From a bacterium (GTDB lineage Bacteria > Vulcanimicrobiota > Vulcanimicrobiia > Vulcanimicrobiales > Vulcanimicrobiaceae): a stretch of DNA of 64,000 nucleotides. The stretch lies in assembly GCA_021778415.1 (NCBI GenBank), contig JAJYCL010000003.1, forward strand, positions 1 through 64,000. Reading direction: 5' to 3'. Of this stretch, positions 8,801-16,017 are shown one piece after another; position 1 is the stretch's first letter; each line of letters starts with the position of its first letter. Under the pieces are notes generated by a model. It did not search any database. It was given only the letters and a program-made list of their open reading frames with translations, and was not told where the DNA came from. The translations under genes and the position numbers were made by a program.

Positions 8801-9308
8801 CTTCGGCGATGACGCGCTGCGCCGTTTGATAGAGCTGCCCACGATTGAATTGCTTGCCATGGAGATTAAGAACGACAATCGGTACATCGTCGACGGAGAG
8901 CGGCGTTATGACCGGATGTGAGGCACCGGGCGGAAGATCGCCCAGATGTGCATTCACTTGATCGTAGAGCGAGACGAACGATTTGCTTGGGCTTTCACCG
9001 ACATGAAAGAGAACCGTTAAGAGCGAGTAATCTTGTGTCGTCGTCGCATAAATATGGGATACACCCGGTACTTCTTGCAAAACGCGTTCGCCGCGTTCGG
9101 TCACCAGCTTCTCAACTTCGCGTGCGGTCGCACCGGAATATTGCGTAAAAATGGTGGCTGCAGGCATGGTGATTTCTGGATTTTCCTGACGCGGGGTCAA
9201 GAGAATCGCAAGAATCCCCCATACGGAAATCGCGATAACGATGGTAGGCGTTAGTTTTGACGTGAGAAAATAGCGAGCCAAGCGCCCGATTCCAGTTAAT
9301 GGTTTCAT
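5871..9308 (-). CDS. RND efflux pump, inner membrane permease
   Basis: A 1145-residue AcrB/HAE-type proton-driven permease. TM1 is near residues 18-38. The large periplasmic loop starts PRQENPEI, and the TM4 region carries the proton-relay LGLLVDQAIVIVENIHRH. A second half with the same architecture ends with FGMTMSAVLSVLAIPLLYGL. The substrate is unknown. The ATGA overlap with the adaptor (9305-9308) shows translational coupling. Unusually, about 110 soluble residues (about 1035-1145) follow the last membrane helix, where most RND pumps end within 10-30 residues. This tail reads as mixed alpha/beta sequence with one Cys. Confidence 0.93.
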   Translation of the reverse strand: MKPLTGIGRLARYFLTSKLTPTIVIAISVWGILAILLTPRQENPEITMPAATIFTQYSGATAREVEKLVTERGERVLQEVPGVSHIYATTTQDYSLLTVLFHVGESPSKSFVSLYDQVNAHLGDLPPGASHPVITPLSVDDVPIVVLNLHGKQFNRGQLYQTAQRVIAEVRAIPGVSTIQTFGGRPKIVNVNLDPVKLAAYGLSAGQIASALNASNALQPVGSIHNQGNSLVVRAGDALSSIDGVRNQIVNVSDGQPVMLAQVATVSMGLAPRDNATSFGYAAGQKGSPSGVAPAVSIAIAKKAGTNAVTVAAAILATAKTIALPPGVTLTVTRNDGNKANLAVNELIQRLLEAIVIVVALLLVLGWREALVVATAIPLTLFVTLGIGMIDGQSINRITLFALILSLGLLVDQAIVIVENIHRHYHVVNPHRSKAEATVLAVEEIGNPTILATITVVLSFLPMLFVTGMMGPYMRPIPLNVPIAMIASLLIAFTITPWATYALLRNQKPKASHGTPKWILPFRNSLAKMLQDRKLGQRFLAILALALIVSAMLPIFKLVKFRMLPDANETSFLVVVDAPPSSSVAQTEAIATAVGQKIATYPQIRSYQIFVGTNAVPDLAALFQGTVFRNAPNQAEIHVSLLPKDERSIESAPFVAQIRPALAAVATARGASLRILQVPPGPPVRNTILAKIYGPDPEVRRSIAARVVSMMHNEKGVVDIDSSFKDLPAALNLHVDPTKAALSGVAVTDAIQTLAMEIHGAPVSTLHVPDQARPTSIVLRLGQEYRGDPAALDSLMLASRNGTQVPLRAVVTSRATNVDRPLYRDDFQNVSYVGADMAGRSSTYAVIDMALALMRKPLPAGYSLSWGGEWSLTNRVFADLGRAMLLAFILIYFLLVARFRSFTIPLVVLAAVPLAVIGVLPGFALLAPFGIYFSATAMIGLIALIGIVVRNSIILLDFIESKIKEGIPLNEALVEATTARTRPIFLTAAAGVLSSIVIASDPVWSGLAWALVFGMTMSAVLSVLAIPLLYGLLAGGRKLEPESMPTPGIESERVRSIVTFPELDCVELESTALPRVLQGESINVDMEIFRGEGDARDAVAYLSGPYRVEKAEIEIQSAYGVMTSTQHLTLRSIENAPTWKELDRA

Positions 9309-10453
9309 TGAGCGGAAACCGTAACGGCGGTCCCGTCGGTAAGTTGCGAGAGTCCAGTCACGATAATCGTCGAGCCTTCAGAAAGCCCGGTGACGATGGC
9401 CGAACGCGTATCGCTCACCACCGACTCGACGGGGAGAAACACGGCCTTGGAATTACGCACCGCGAAGACACCCGTTTGATCGGCGCGCACGACGAGGGCC
9501 GACAGCGGCACGAGCGTGCCACGTTGGCTCGGAACGCGAATGACCACACGAGCAAACATCCCGGGAAGAAGTCCCGGATGCGATGGTAGGTCGATACGAA
9601 CCATCGCCGAGCGTAAGGCCGGATTGTCCGAGGGCGCAACCGAGCGCACGGTTCCGGGTAACGACGTCACACCAAGTGCATCGACGTGGACCGACACCTC
9701 GCGTTGCGATCGAATTGCCGCAAGATCGGTAAGCGGAATTGCAACCTGTAATTCCAAGAGTCCGTCACTTTCAATGCGGACAACGGGGCTTCCAGCTCCG
9801 ACGACTTCTCCTTGTCGCACAAATGTTTTCGTCACTATGCCATCAAACGGCGCCACGATCGTTGCATCGTTAACCGGCACGCCAGCGGCCACAACACCAG
9901 CTTGCGCAGCGGCAACGCCGCCGGAAGCCGCATCAACTTGGGCACGTGCTTGTGCAACGCCGGCGCGGGCAATTGCAAGCTGCGTGGCAACTTGATCACG
10001 TTGTTCTTTTGAAATTGCACCGGCAGCATACAGATTGCCCATCCTCTGAGCAGTTTTTGCCGCCAAATCATATCGACTCTGGGCCTGCGCAAGTCCGGCT
10101 GCCGCAGCAGTCGATCCAGCTCCGGCTGCACTGACTCCGGCACGAGCGCCAGCCAACATTGCCGCGTACTGCGCACTATCGACCCGAGCAAGCGTCTGTC
10201 CTTGGGCCACGCGATCACCGGCGTGGACCACAACGGTCGCAATCCGGCCCGGCGTGAGCGCGCCAACTGTGGCGCGATGCACAGCTATGAGCGATCCGGA
10301 AAAATCAGTCGTCGTATCGAGCGAACCGCGATGCACCGTAACGGTTCGCACGAAAATCGCCGGGGCAGCCTCGGTTGACGCCGTGTTTCCACCGCACGCC
10401 TGCAATGGAAGCATAAGCGCCAGGCCGAGGGTCAAAAGACCGCTATGCTTCAC
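9305..10453 (-). CDS. RND periplasmic adaptor (membrane fusion protein), lipoprotein
   Basis: About 382 residues linking the RND pump to TolC. It has a lipoprotein signal peptide ending LPLQAC, so it is anchored in the inner membrane. A biotinyl-lipoyl half (GRIATVVVHAGDRVAQGQTLARV) is followed by an Ala/Gln-rich alpha-hairpin and then a beta-barrel (IVAPFDGIVTKTFVRQGEVV...). I chose GTG 10453, which has a GGGGGA ribosome site 8 bp upstream and overlaps the previous gene by 11 bp. An ATG at 10483 would place ten extra residues before the signal. Confidence 0.9.
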   Translation of the reverse strand: MKHSGLLTLGLALMLPLQACGGNTASTEAAPAIFVRTVTVHRGSLDTTTDFSGSLIAVHRATVGALTPGRIATVVVHAGDRVAQGQTLARVDSAQYAAMLAGARAGVSAAGAGSTAAAAGLAQAQSRYDLAAKTAQRMGNLYAAGAISKEQRDQVATQLAIARAGVAQARAQVDAASGGVAAAQAGVVAAGVPVNDATIVAPFDGIVTKTFVRQGEVVGAGSPVVRIESDGLLELQVAIPLTDLAAIRSQREVSVHVDALGVTSLPGTVRSVAPSDNPALRSAMVRIDLPSHPGLLPGMFARVVIRVPSQRGTLVPLSALVVRADQTGVFAVRNSKAVFLPVESVVSDTRSAIVTGLSEGSTIIVTGLSQLTDGTAVTVSAQ

Positions 10454-10688
10454 GCTTGTTTCCCCCAAGGCCAAACAAAGCAAGCAGGTTTGACATCAGA
10501 CACCAGCCGGTAAGCGACGACTGAAAGAGATTGAGACCGACGAACGCGGTGAGGAAGAGCCAGCGGCGATCAAGCATCGAGAGCGCAACGCTGAGAAGAA
10601 TCAGCGTACCCGCCACTCCGCGCACGGTTGCTTCAATCTGCCAACCACGCTCGCGCGCCGGGCACAGTAAGGTATCGGTCAAACGCAT
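10443..10688 (-). CDS. DUF2892/YgaP-like small membrane protein
   Basis: An 81-residue protein with two hydrophobic segments (about residues 22-40 and 43-60; sequence RGVAGTLILLSVALSML and LFLTAFVGLNLFQSSLTGWC). This is the pattern of the YgaP transmembrane domain (DUF2892), often found with rhodaneses and sulfur-stress genes. The ATG at 10688 has a good AGGAGA ribosome site. It is the first gene of the operon that runs to 2967. Two Cys residues (C10 and the C of GWC) are present; their role is unknown. Confidence 0.8.
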   Translation of the reverse strand: MRLTDTLLCPARERGWQIEATVRGVAGTLILLSVALSMLDRRWLFLTAFVGLNLFQSSLTGWCLMSNLLALFGLGGNKREA

Positions 10689-10725
10689 CTGATGTCTCCT
10701 GAAAATGACGGGAAAGAACTTCCTC

Positions 10726-10754
10726 ATAATACTATACCCCCTAGGGTATTGCAA
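10726..10754 (-). promoter_or_regulatory. Operon promoter with CsoR-family operator in the spacer
   Basis: On the minus strand a TTGCAA -35 box (10754-10749) and a TATTAT -10 box (10731-10726) are separated by exactly 17 bp. The dyad ATACCCCCTAGGGTAT at 10734-10749 fills that spacer. C-tract/G-tract dyads of this shape are typical CsoR/CstR operators, so the repressor encoded next door would block RNA polymerase here. Predicted +1 is about 10719, giving a 30-nt leader. Confidence 0.75.
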
Positions 10755-10784
10755 GTGGGGTACACTACGGGGTAGAGTATCGCC
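10749..10784 (+). promoter_or_regulatory. Probable csoR-like gene promoter, leaderless transcript
   Basis: TTGCAA is its own reverse complement, so the same hexamer can serve as the -35 for the plus strand. A TAGAGT -10 at 10773-10778 would place the start at about 10785, the A of the regulator's ATG. There is no ribosome site before that ATG. Two GGGGTA half-sites (10757-10762 and 10769-10774) lie between the boxes and may serve autoregulation. Confidence 0.5.
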
Positions 10785-11099
10785 ATGGCAACGAAGTCAC
10801 GCAGTTCACATAAGAGTCCCGACACCCTCGATCTCGATCCGGAAACGACCCGACAAATTTTGGCTCGGCTGGGTCGCGTCGAGGGCCAAGTCCGCGCGAT
10901 CGCTCGCATGATCGAGCAAAAGCGTGATTGCCATGCCATCGCGCAACAGATGGGTGCCGCAAAATCTGCCCTCGAGCGGGCGACGCTCCAGTTGATGGCC
11001 TCGAGCCTCGTCCAGTGTATTCGCCCCAAAGGCGATCTCGATTTCGACCAAAAGGAAGTCACCCGGCTCACCGATACCTTTGTGAAAATCCTGGGATAG
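10785..11099 (+). CDS. CsoR/FrmR-family transcriptional repressor, CstR-like ligand set
   Basis: A 104-residue four-helix DUF156 repressor (RLGRVEGQVRAIARMIEQ signature). The two conserved cysteines are present at Cys49 (in RDCHAI) and Cys78 (in VQCIR), 29 residues apart as Cys36/Cys65 of M. tuberculosis CsoR. The residue at the position of the Cu(I)-binding His61 is Ser74. Loss of this His with both Cys kept is the pattern of CstR, which senses persulfides rather than copper. It is divergent from the YgaP-like/RND/flavoprotein operon, whose promoter has a matching dyad. Confidence 0.88.
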   Translation: MATKSRSSHKSPDTLDLDPETTRQILARLGRVEGQVRAIARMIEQKRDCHAIAQQMGAAKSALERATLQLMASSLVQCIRPKGDLDFDQKEVTRLTDTFVKILG

Positions 11100-11196
11100 C
11101 CCCACTCAAAAGGATTTTGGCAGCGCAGCGGCAACTCGACAGACTAACTTACTCGTACGCAGGAGAGAGCCGATCGCTGCGATAGTTCGCGGATCT

Positions 11197-13374
11197 TTGA
11201 TCGTTGCTGCATTTATTGCGGCTTCGTTGTGCTTTGATCTGCTCGGTAGCGGGACAGGGGCGATGGACCCGACCACTGCATGGCATTTCGGGGCCGCTCT
11301 GACGCTCTATCTTCTCTTCACGTTCGGTTTTCGCTATGCGTTCGCTCCGCTTCTGGCGGCTCTCATCGGCCCAGTGCTGTTTTTACCGATCGCGCTTGGT
11401 ACGATCACCTCTCGTCTTGAAGCGGCCGGCATTGGAATCGTCGTCTATGGTGCAGCGGCCCTACTCCTGCGCCGTACCCTCGCCGTTCGCGAACCATTTC
11501 TTCGCCTAAGAAATTTTCTCGCATACGTCCTGATCGGGGCGGCCGCTGTATCGGCGGCGAGCGCTGCGGTCACCATGATGCACACATCCGGTGCCATCTC
11601 CGCTTCAGCTCTGGCCGAGTTTGCAACGTTAGCGATTGGAAGTTTCGTCGCGTTACTTACCATTTTCCCGATGCTCGCCGTCTTCGTTACGCCGCTTTTT
11701 TCGCGGATGCCGTTTGACGAACATGACGCGCAACCGCCGCTCCCGCACTATGAAATACTCATTGCCTCGGGTCTCCTCTTGGCCAGCACCTACATCGGAT
11801 TTCGCTTCATCGATGTCAGCAACTCAGCGCCCATCTATTACTTTCTCTTTCTTCCTCTGTTATGGTTGGCCGCGCGAGGAGGCCTTCGCTATGCCGTCGC
11901 GGGAATTTTTCTCACCGATCTTTCGATCATAGCGATGAATGCGGTTTTCCACCTTCACGTTTCGGAATCGATTACGTACCAGGCCTATCTCGCGGCCTCG
12001 GCACTTACCGCGCTCACACTAGGGGTCATTGTATCTCAGCGGCGTCGCGAGGTTCGCGAATCGCTGGAGAGGGCCCGTTGCGACAGCGTGACTGGCCTTC
12101 CATCACCACAGGCTCTTGACGCGTGGTTTTCTCATCCGCGAGCAAATAGCTATGCGACGTTGACGCTCCTTTTAATTGAAATCGATAATATCCGTTGGGT
12201 GAACGAAGGCCTCCACCGCGCCGCAATCGACGATTTCATGCGTGGTGTCGGAGATCGATTACGTAATGCGCATGTTGGGGCGTTATTTTTGGCACACGTT
12301 AGTGGGCACGAGTTTGCCGTCATTCTCGATAACGTCGATCGCAACGGTGCTGCACTCGTTGCCGAAAAAATTCGACGTGGTTTCGAGCGCCCCATTCCAG
12401 TCGAAAACGAAGAATTCTACGCAACGATTTCCGTTGGCATTGCCACTTGTCAGCCGGCGACCGAAGAGCCACGCCTGCTCGTACCGCATGCCGAGCAAGC
12501 ACTCGATGCGGCTCGCGTTCGCGGCCTTGAGTCCGTCGCGTTTTATGCCGGCGAAAAACCACGCGAACGGCTCTTTTCCCTAGCAACTCAATTGCATGAT
12601 GCCTTACGCGGTGGCGAGTTCGATCTCTGGTTCCAACCGCTCTTTGAAGTCAGCGCGACAAGCGATGTCCGCAGTCAAAATGGACGCCGTATCATAGGAG
12701 CTGAAGCACTCCTACGCTGGAACCATCCACGACGCGGCCTTATCGAGCCGGAATCGTTTCTCGACATGCTGGATTCGATGAGCCTCTCGGAGCGCGTCGG
12801 CGGCTGGGTCTTGGATAACGCGCTGATGCATGTTTCGAACTGGCGCAAACGCGGCCATGATGTAGCGGTCTGGATCAATGTTTTTGGAAGACAACTCGTC
12901 GATCCTGAATTTTTCGGCTCCCTTCGCGGTAGGCTGTTGCGACATGGGCTAACCCCAGCGAGCGTTGTCGTTGAAGTTACCGAACGCATCATTGCTCGCG
13001 AAGAGACCGAAGTCGTCGCGATCGTCAACAAACTTCGCTCTGCCGGCGTCCGCGTTGCCATCGATGATTTTGGAACCGGCCATTCAACGCTGGCCCGACT
13101 GCAAAACATCCCTTTTGACATCGTAAAAATCGATCAGTCGTTTATCCGAGGAATCGAAGCCGATTCGCGCTCATCGGGAGTCGTGACGACGCTCATCGCT
13201 CTCGCTCGCGAACTCGATGCAACCATCGTTGCCGAAGGCATCGAAACCGACGGACAACTTGAATTTCTCGTTCGAAACGGCTGCACGACAATTCAAGGCT
13301 ATCGCCTTGGGCTCCCCATGCCCGCCTCCGATTTCGAAAGCTTTCTTCGCCGCACGAACATCGCCTCACCGTAA
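11197..13374 (+). CDS. Membrane-bound GGDEF-EAL protein, probable c-di-GMP phosphodiesterase
   Basis: About 725 residues. Residues 1-280 form a MASE1-like array of about eight membrane helices. A GGDEF domain follows, whose active-site motif is degenerate (SGHEF at nt 12301-12315, residue 369). The EAL domain is intact: EALLRW at residue 503, DDFGTG near 623 and AEGIE in the last third. The expected activity is c-di-GMP hydrolysis, with the GGDEF domain as a GTP-binding or structural part. The start is uncertain. The first classical start codon is TTG at 11197, but an AGGAGAG ribosome site lies at 11161-11167, so translation may begin at a rare codon near 11173-11182. Confidence 0.9.
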   Translation: MIVAAFIAASLCFDLLGSGTGAMDPTTAWHFGAALTLYLLFTFGFRYAFAPLLAALIGPVLFLPIALGTITSRLEAAGIGIVVYGAAALLLRRTLAVREPFLRLRNFLAYVLIGAAAVSAASAAVTMMHTSGAISASALAEFATLAIGSFVALLTIFPMLAVFVTPLFSRMPFDEHDAQPPLPHYEILIASGLLLASTYIGFRFIDVSNSAPIYYFLFLPLLWLAARGGLRYAVAGIFLTDLSIIAMNAVFHLHVSESITYQAYLAASALTALTLGVIVSQRRREVRESLERARCDSVTGLPSPQALDAWFSHPRANSYATLTLLLIEIDNIRWVNEGLHRAAIDDFMRGVGDRLRNAHVGALFLAHVSGHEFAVILDNVDRNGAALVAEKIRRGFERPIPVENEEFYATISVGIATCQPATEEPRLLVPHAEQALDAARVRGLESVAFYAGEKPRERLFSLATQLHDALRGGEFDLWFQPLFEVSATSDVRSQNGRRIIGAEALLRWNHPRRGLIEPESFLDMLDSMSLSERVGGWVLDNALMHVSNWRKRGHDVAVWINVFGRQLVDPEFFGSLRGRLLRHGLTPASVVVEVTERIIAREETEVVAIVNKLRSAGVRVAIDDFGTGHSTLARLQNIPFDIVKIDQSFIRGIEADSRSSGVVTTLIALARELDATIVAEGIETDGQLEFLVRNGCTTIQGYRLGLPMPASDFESFLRRTNIASP

Positions 13375-13960
13375 AGCATCGCCCCCCAACGACGCACGCT
13401 CCTCATGCTTCGAGACGCGTGTTACGCACGCTCCTCATGCTTCGAGACGCGTGTTACGCACGCTCCTCAGCATGACAGGGCATTTTCACCCTGAGGAGCG
13501 CACGAAGTGCGCGTCTCGAAGGGCGCTCCGCGCTAATGATCGCTTTGATTCCAGCCTGCTTCGAGACGCGTGCTGCGCACGCTCCTAAGCATGACAGGGC
13601 TGTCACCCTGAGGAGCGCACGAAGTGCGCGTCTCGAAGGGCGCTCCGCGCTAACGATCACGTCGTTTCCAGCCTGCTTCCAGACGCGTGCTGCGCACGCT
13701 CCTCATGCTTCGAGACTCGTGCTGCACACGCTCCTCAGCATGACAGGGCATTGTCACCCTGAGGAGCGCACGAAGTGCGCGTCTCGAAGGGCGCTCCGCG
13801 CTAACGATCGCTTTGATTCCAGCCTGCTTCGAGACGCGTGCTGCGCACGCTCCTCATGCTTCGAGACGCGTGCTGCGCACGCTCCTCATGCTTCGAGACG
13901 CGTGCTGCGCACGCTCCTCAGCATGACAGGAAACGAACGCTCCTCTGCATGATACGGTTG
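13375..13960. repeat. Cluster of hairpin (REP-like) repeats
   Basis: About 580 bp made of copies of one hairpin element in both orientations. Three identical 35-bp copies (CCCTGAGGAGCGCACGAAG plus its palindromic partner, ending CTCGAAGGG) lie at 13489-13523, 13606-13640 and 13757-13791. Reverse-oriented relatives beginning CTTCGAGACGCGTG and ending CGCTCCTCA lie between them, with tandem pairs or triplets at about 13404-13475 and 13824-13925. The outer arms are fixed while the inner stem varies but stays self-complementary. No gene is supported inside; open frames here are repeat translations. Confidence 0.9.
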
Positions 13961-13997
13961 CGATTTGGCGACGCGTGGCTTTTATCGCGCCTTTATG

Positions 13998-15131
13998 CTA
14001 CGTCGTTTGGCCTAAGAGATGCTTGGCGATACGTTCGATGCCTGTTTGCGATTTTTCGCCACCGGCAACCCAACTCAAACGGAGCCAACCTTCAAAACTT
14101 GATCCGAAAGCAATTCCGGGAATGGTCACGACATCGACCTCATCGATGAGGTTTAAAGCCGTTTGCAATGAGGATACTTTATCAGGCACTTGAATACAGG
14201 CGTAGAACGAACCATCAATCGGTAAAGAGCGTAACCCGGATGCTGCGAGGGCGTTCGTCACCGTCGTCTGTACGTCGGAATACCAGCCGACGTGTTCACG
14301 AATCCCACCAGCCGTTTCGAAAATACTTTTCCCGACCGCTTGAGCAAACGTATCGGCGCACGACGTTACCCATGCGTGACATTTAATCATCGCATCCATC
14401 TCAAGGCGTGGGGCGATAATCCACCCTAAACGCAACCCCGTCAGCGCATTCGATTTTGATAGCGAGTTCGTAACAATGGTATGATCATACAGCTTCGCTA
14501 GCTCGGCCGCATCATCGATGAACGACTGTTCACGATAGATCTCATCATGCAGCAACCATATCGGATCTCCACCGCGTGAACGTAATCCGGCAACGAGTTT
14601 CTCCGCTTCGACCCGTGAAATACTACGTCCGGTCGGATTACAGGGCGAACAAATGACGATCGCCCGCGTTCGTGGCGTGATTCCTCCGAGAATTCGTTCG
14701 GCATCGAAAGCGAAGTCGTCACTTTCGCGCATCACGCTTGTCGTTACCGTTATCCCTTCCAACGCGGCCATTTTGACATATGATGGAAAGGCCGGCTCGA
14801 CGACGAGAAGGTCGTCGGTCGCCGGATTCACTATCGATTTAATGACCACATACATCGCCTCTTGCGAGCCTGTCGTCACGCATACATTCTCTGCCTCCGA
14901 CATGCCCGGATAGCGATAATGGTTGGCGATGAGAGCTCGTAATTCAGGATCGCCTGCATTTTGCGTATAGCGCAAGCCATGCGTCCGAACGTACGCCATT
15001 GCCGCATCCAAGTGCATCTGTGTGGGCATTAATGACGGTTCGCCTAAGCCGAGGTCAATTGACGTCGCGCGTTTTTTTGCCGCAATTTGACGAATGAGCG
15101 ATCCCGGAATCGCTTCAACCCGAGGATTCAC
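13998..15131 (-). CDS. dapC: Class I/II aminotransferase, probable N-succinyl-diaminopimelate aminotransferase
   Basis: A fold-type I PLP enzyme of about 377 residues. The PLP lysine is in SLSKSNALTGLRLGWI, the phosphate-binding region in TTGSQEAMYVVIKS, and the NPTGR motif in CSPCNPTGRSIS. It lies directly after dapD: GTG 15131 is one base after the dapD stop codon. Therefore the succinyl-DAP aminotransferase step of lysine/diaminopimelate synthesis is the likely role. Sequence alone would also allow an aspartate or aromatic aminotransferase. An ATG at 15206 exists but would overlap dapD by 74 bp. Confidence 0.82.
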   Translation of the reverse strand: MNPRVEAIPGSLIRQIAAKKRATSIDLGLGEPSLMPTQMHLDAAMAYVRTHGLRYTQNAGDPELRALIANHYRYPGMSEAENVCVTTGSQEAMYVVIKSIVNPATDDLLVVEPAFPSYVKMAALEGITVTTSVMRESDDFAFDAERILGGITPRTRAIVICSPCNPTGRSISRVEAEKLVAGLRSRGGDPIWLLHDEIYREQSFIDDAAELAKLYDHTIVTNSLSKSNALTGLRLGWIIAPRLEMDAMIKCHAWVTSCADTFAQAVGKSIFETAGGIREHVGWYSDVQTTVTNALAASGLRSLPIDGSFYACIQVPDKVSSLQTALNLIDEVDVVTIPGIAFGSSFEGWLRLSWVAGGEKSQTGIERIAKHLLGQTT

Positions 15132-15132
15132 G

Positions 15133-15969
15133 TTAGACCGCAACTTCGTAATGGCGAAGGGTCGCTTCAAGCGAGGTCTTTCGATCCGTGGCTTCCGAAC
15201 GTTCACCGATAATCAGCGCGCACGGAACTCCAAATTCCCCCGCGGGAAAGTGTTTAGGAACAGTGCCTGGAATCACGACGCTTCGCGCGGGAATCTTACC
15301 CGTGCTTCGAACGGCTGTCGTCCCGCGAACATCGATAATCGGTGTCGATGCGGTGAGCACGACGCTAGCACCAAGCACGGCTTCACGTCCGACATGGACG
15401 CCTTCAACGACGATACAACGCGAACCGATAAATGCGCCATCTTCGATGATGACGGGTGCCGCCTGCGGAGGTTCGAGAACACCGCCGATGCCCACTCCGC
15501 CGGAAAGATGCACATCCTTGCCGATCTGCGCACACGATCCCACTGTAGCCCACGTATCGATCATCGTGTTCTCACCGACATACGCACCAATGTTTACATA
15601 CCCCGGCATTAAAATGACACCGGGAGCAAGATAGGCTCCGAAGCGCGCCACTCCTGGCGGAACGCAACGCACTTTTGCCTGGTCGTAGTTGTTTTTGATC
15701 GGCAGCTTATCGAAATAGGCCGGAACGCCGCTGTCAGGATCACCCATCCAAACGACATCGCGCCGACGAAAATAGATCAGGATCGCCTGTTTAACCCACG
15801 CATGTACCGTCCAGGAACCGTCGCCATTCGGCTCGGCGACACGTAACTCACCGCGATCCAGCGCGCCGATGACATCATCGATGACACTGCCGGCCTGCGA
15901 GCGAGGATCGGCACCTGTGGCAAGAAATGAATGTACGGCGCGTTCCAACGACTCTAACACGAGGCGCAT
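15133..15969 (-). CDS. dapD: Tetrahydrodipicolinate N-succinyltransferase
   Basis: 278 residues, the usual length. An N-terminal helical domain (with KQAILIYFRRR) is followed by a left-handed beta-helix of hexapeptide repeats (about residues 105-220: GVARFGAYLAPGVILMPG, NIGAYVGENTMIDTWATVGSC, HLSGGVGIGGVLEP). It transfers succinyl from succinyl-CoA to tetrahydrodipicolinate, the first step of the succinylase branch to meso-DAP and lysine. It is followed by the aminotransferase for the next step. A hairpin lies just ahead of the start codon. Confidence 0.95.
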   Translation of the reverse strand: MRLVLESLERAVHSFLATGADPRSQAGSVIDDVIGALDRGELRVAEPNGDGSWTVHAWVKQAILIYFRRRDVVWMGDPDSGVPAYFDKLPIKNNYDQAKVRCVPPGVARFGAYLAPGVILMPGYVNIGAYVGENTMIDTWATVGSCAQIGKDVHLSGGVGIGGVLEPPQAAPVIIEDGAFIGSRCIVVEGVHVGREAVLGASVVLTASTPIIDVRGTTAVRSTGKIPARSVVIPGTVPKHFPAGEFGVPCALIIGERSEATDRKTSLEATLRHYEVAV

Positions 15970-15971
15970 CT

Positions 15972-16002
15972 TGCTCGCAGTGGCATTCCTACCCTGCGAG
16001 CA
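15972..16002 (-). promoter_or_regulatory. Inverted repeat just upstream of dapD
   Basis: TGCTCGCAG (15972-15980) and CTGCGAGCA (15994-16002) form a 9-bp perfect stem with a 13-nt loop. It ends 3 bp before the dapD start and 16 bp after the receptor stop. The only purine-rich AGGA stretch before dapD is in the loop. It may be a terminator without a U-tract for the receptor gene, or a structure affecting dapD translation. Confidence 0.4.
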
Positions 16003-16017
16003 CGATGCACTCCGACC

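Noticed and set aside
13454-13952. Open frames in both directions through the repeat cluster
   Set aside because: Low-complexity peptides from repeated hairpins; no start signals or families.
13375-13960. CRISPR array
   Set aside because: Repeats occur in both orientations with irregular spacing, the intervening DNA is itself repeat, and no cas genes are near.
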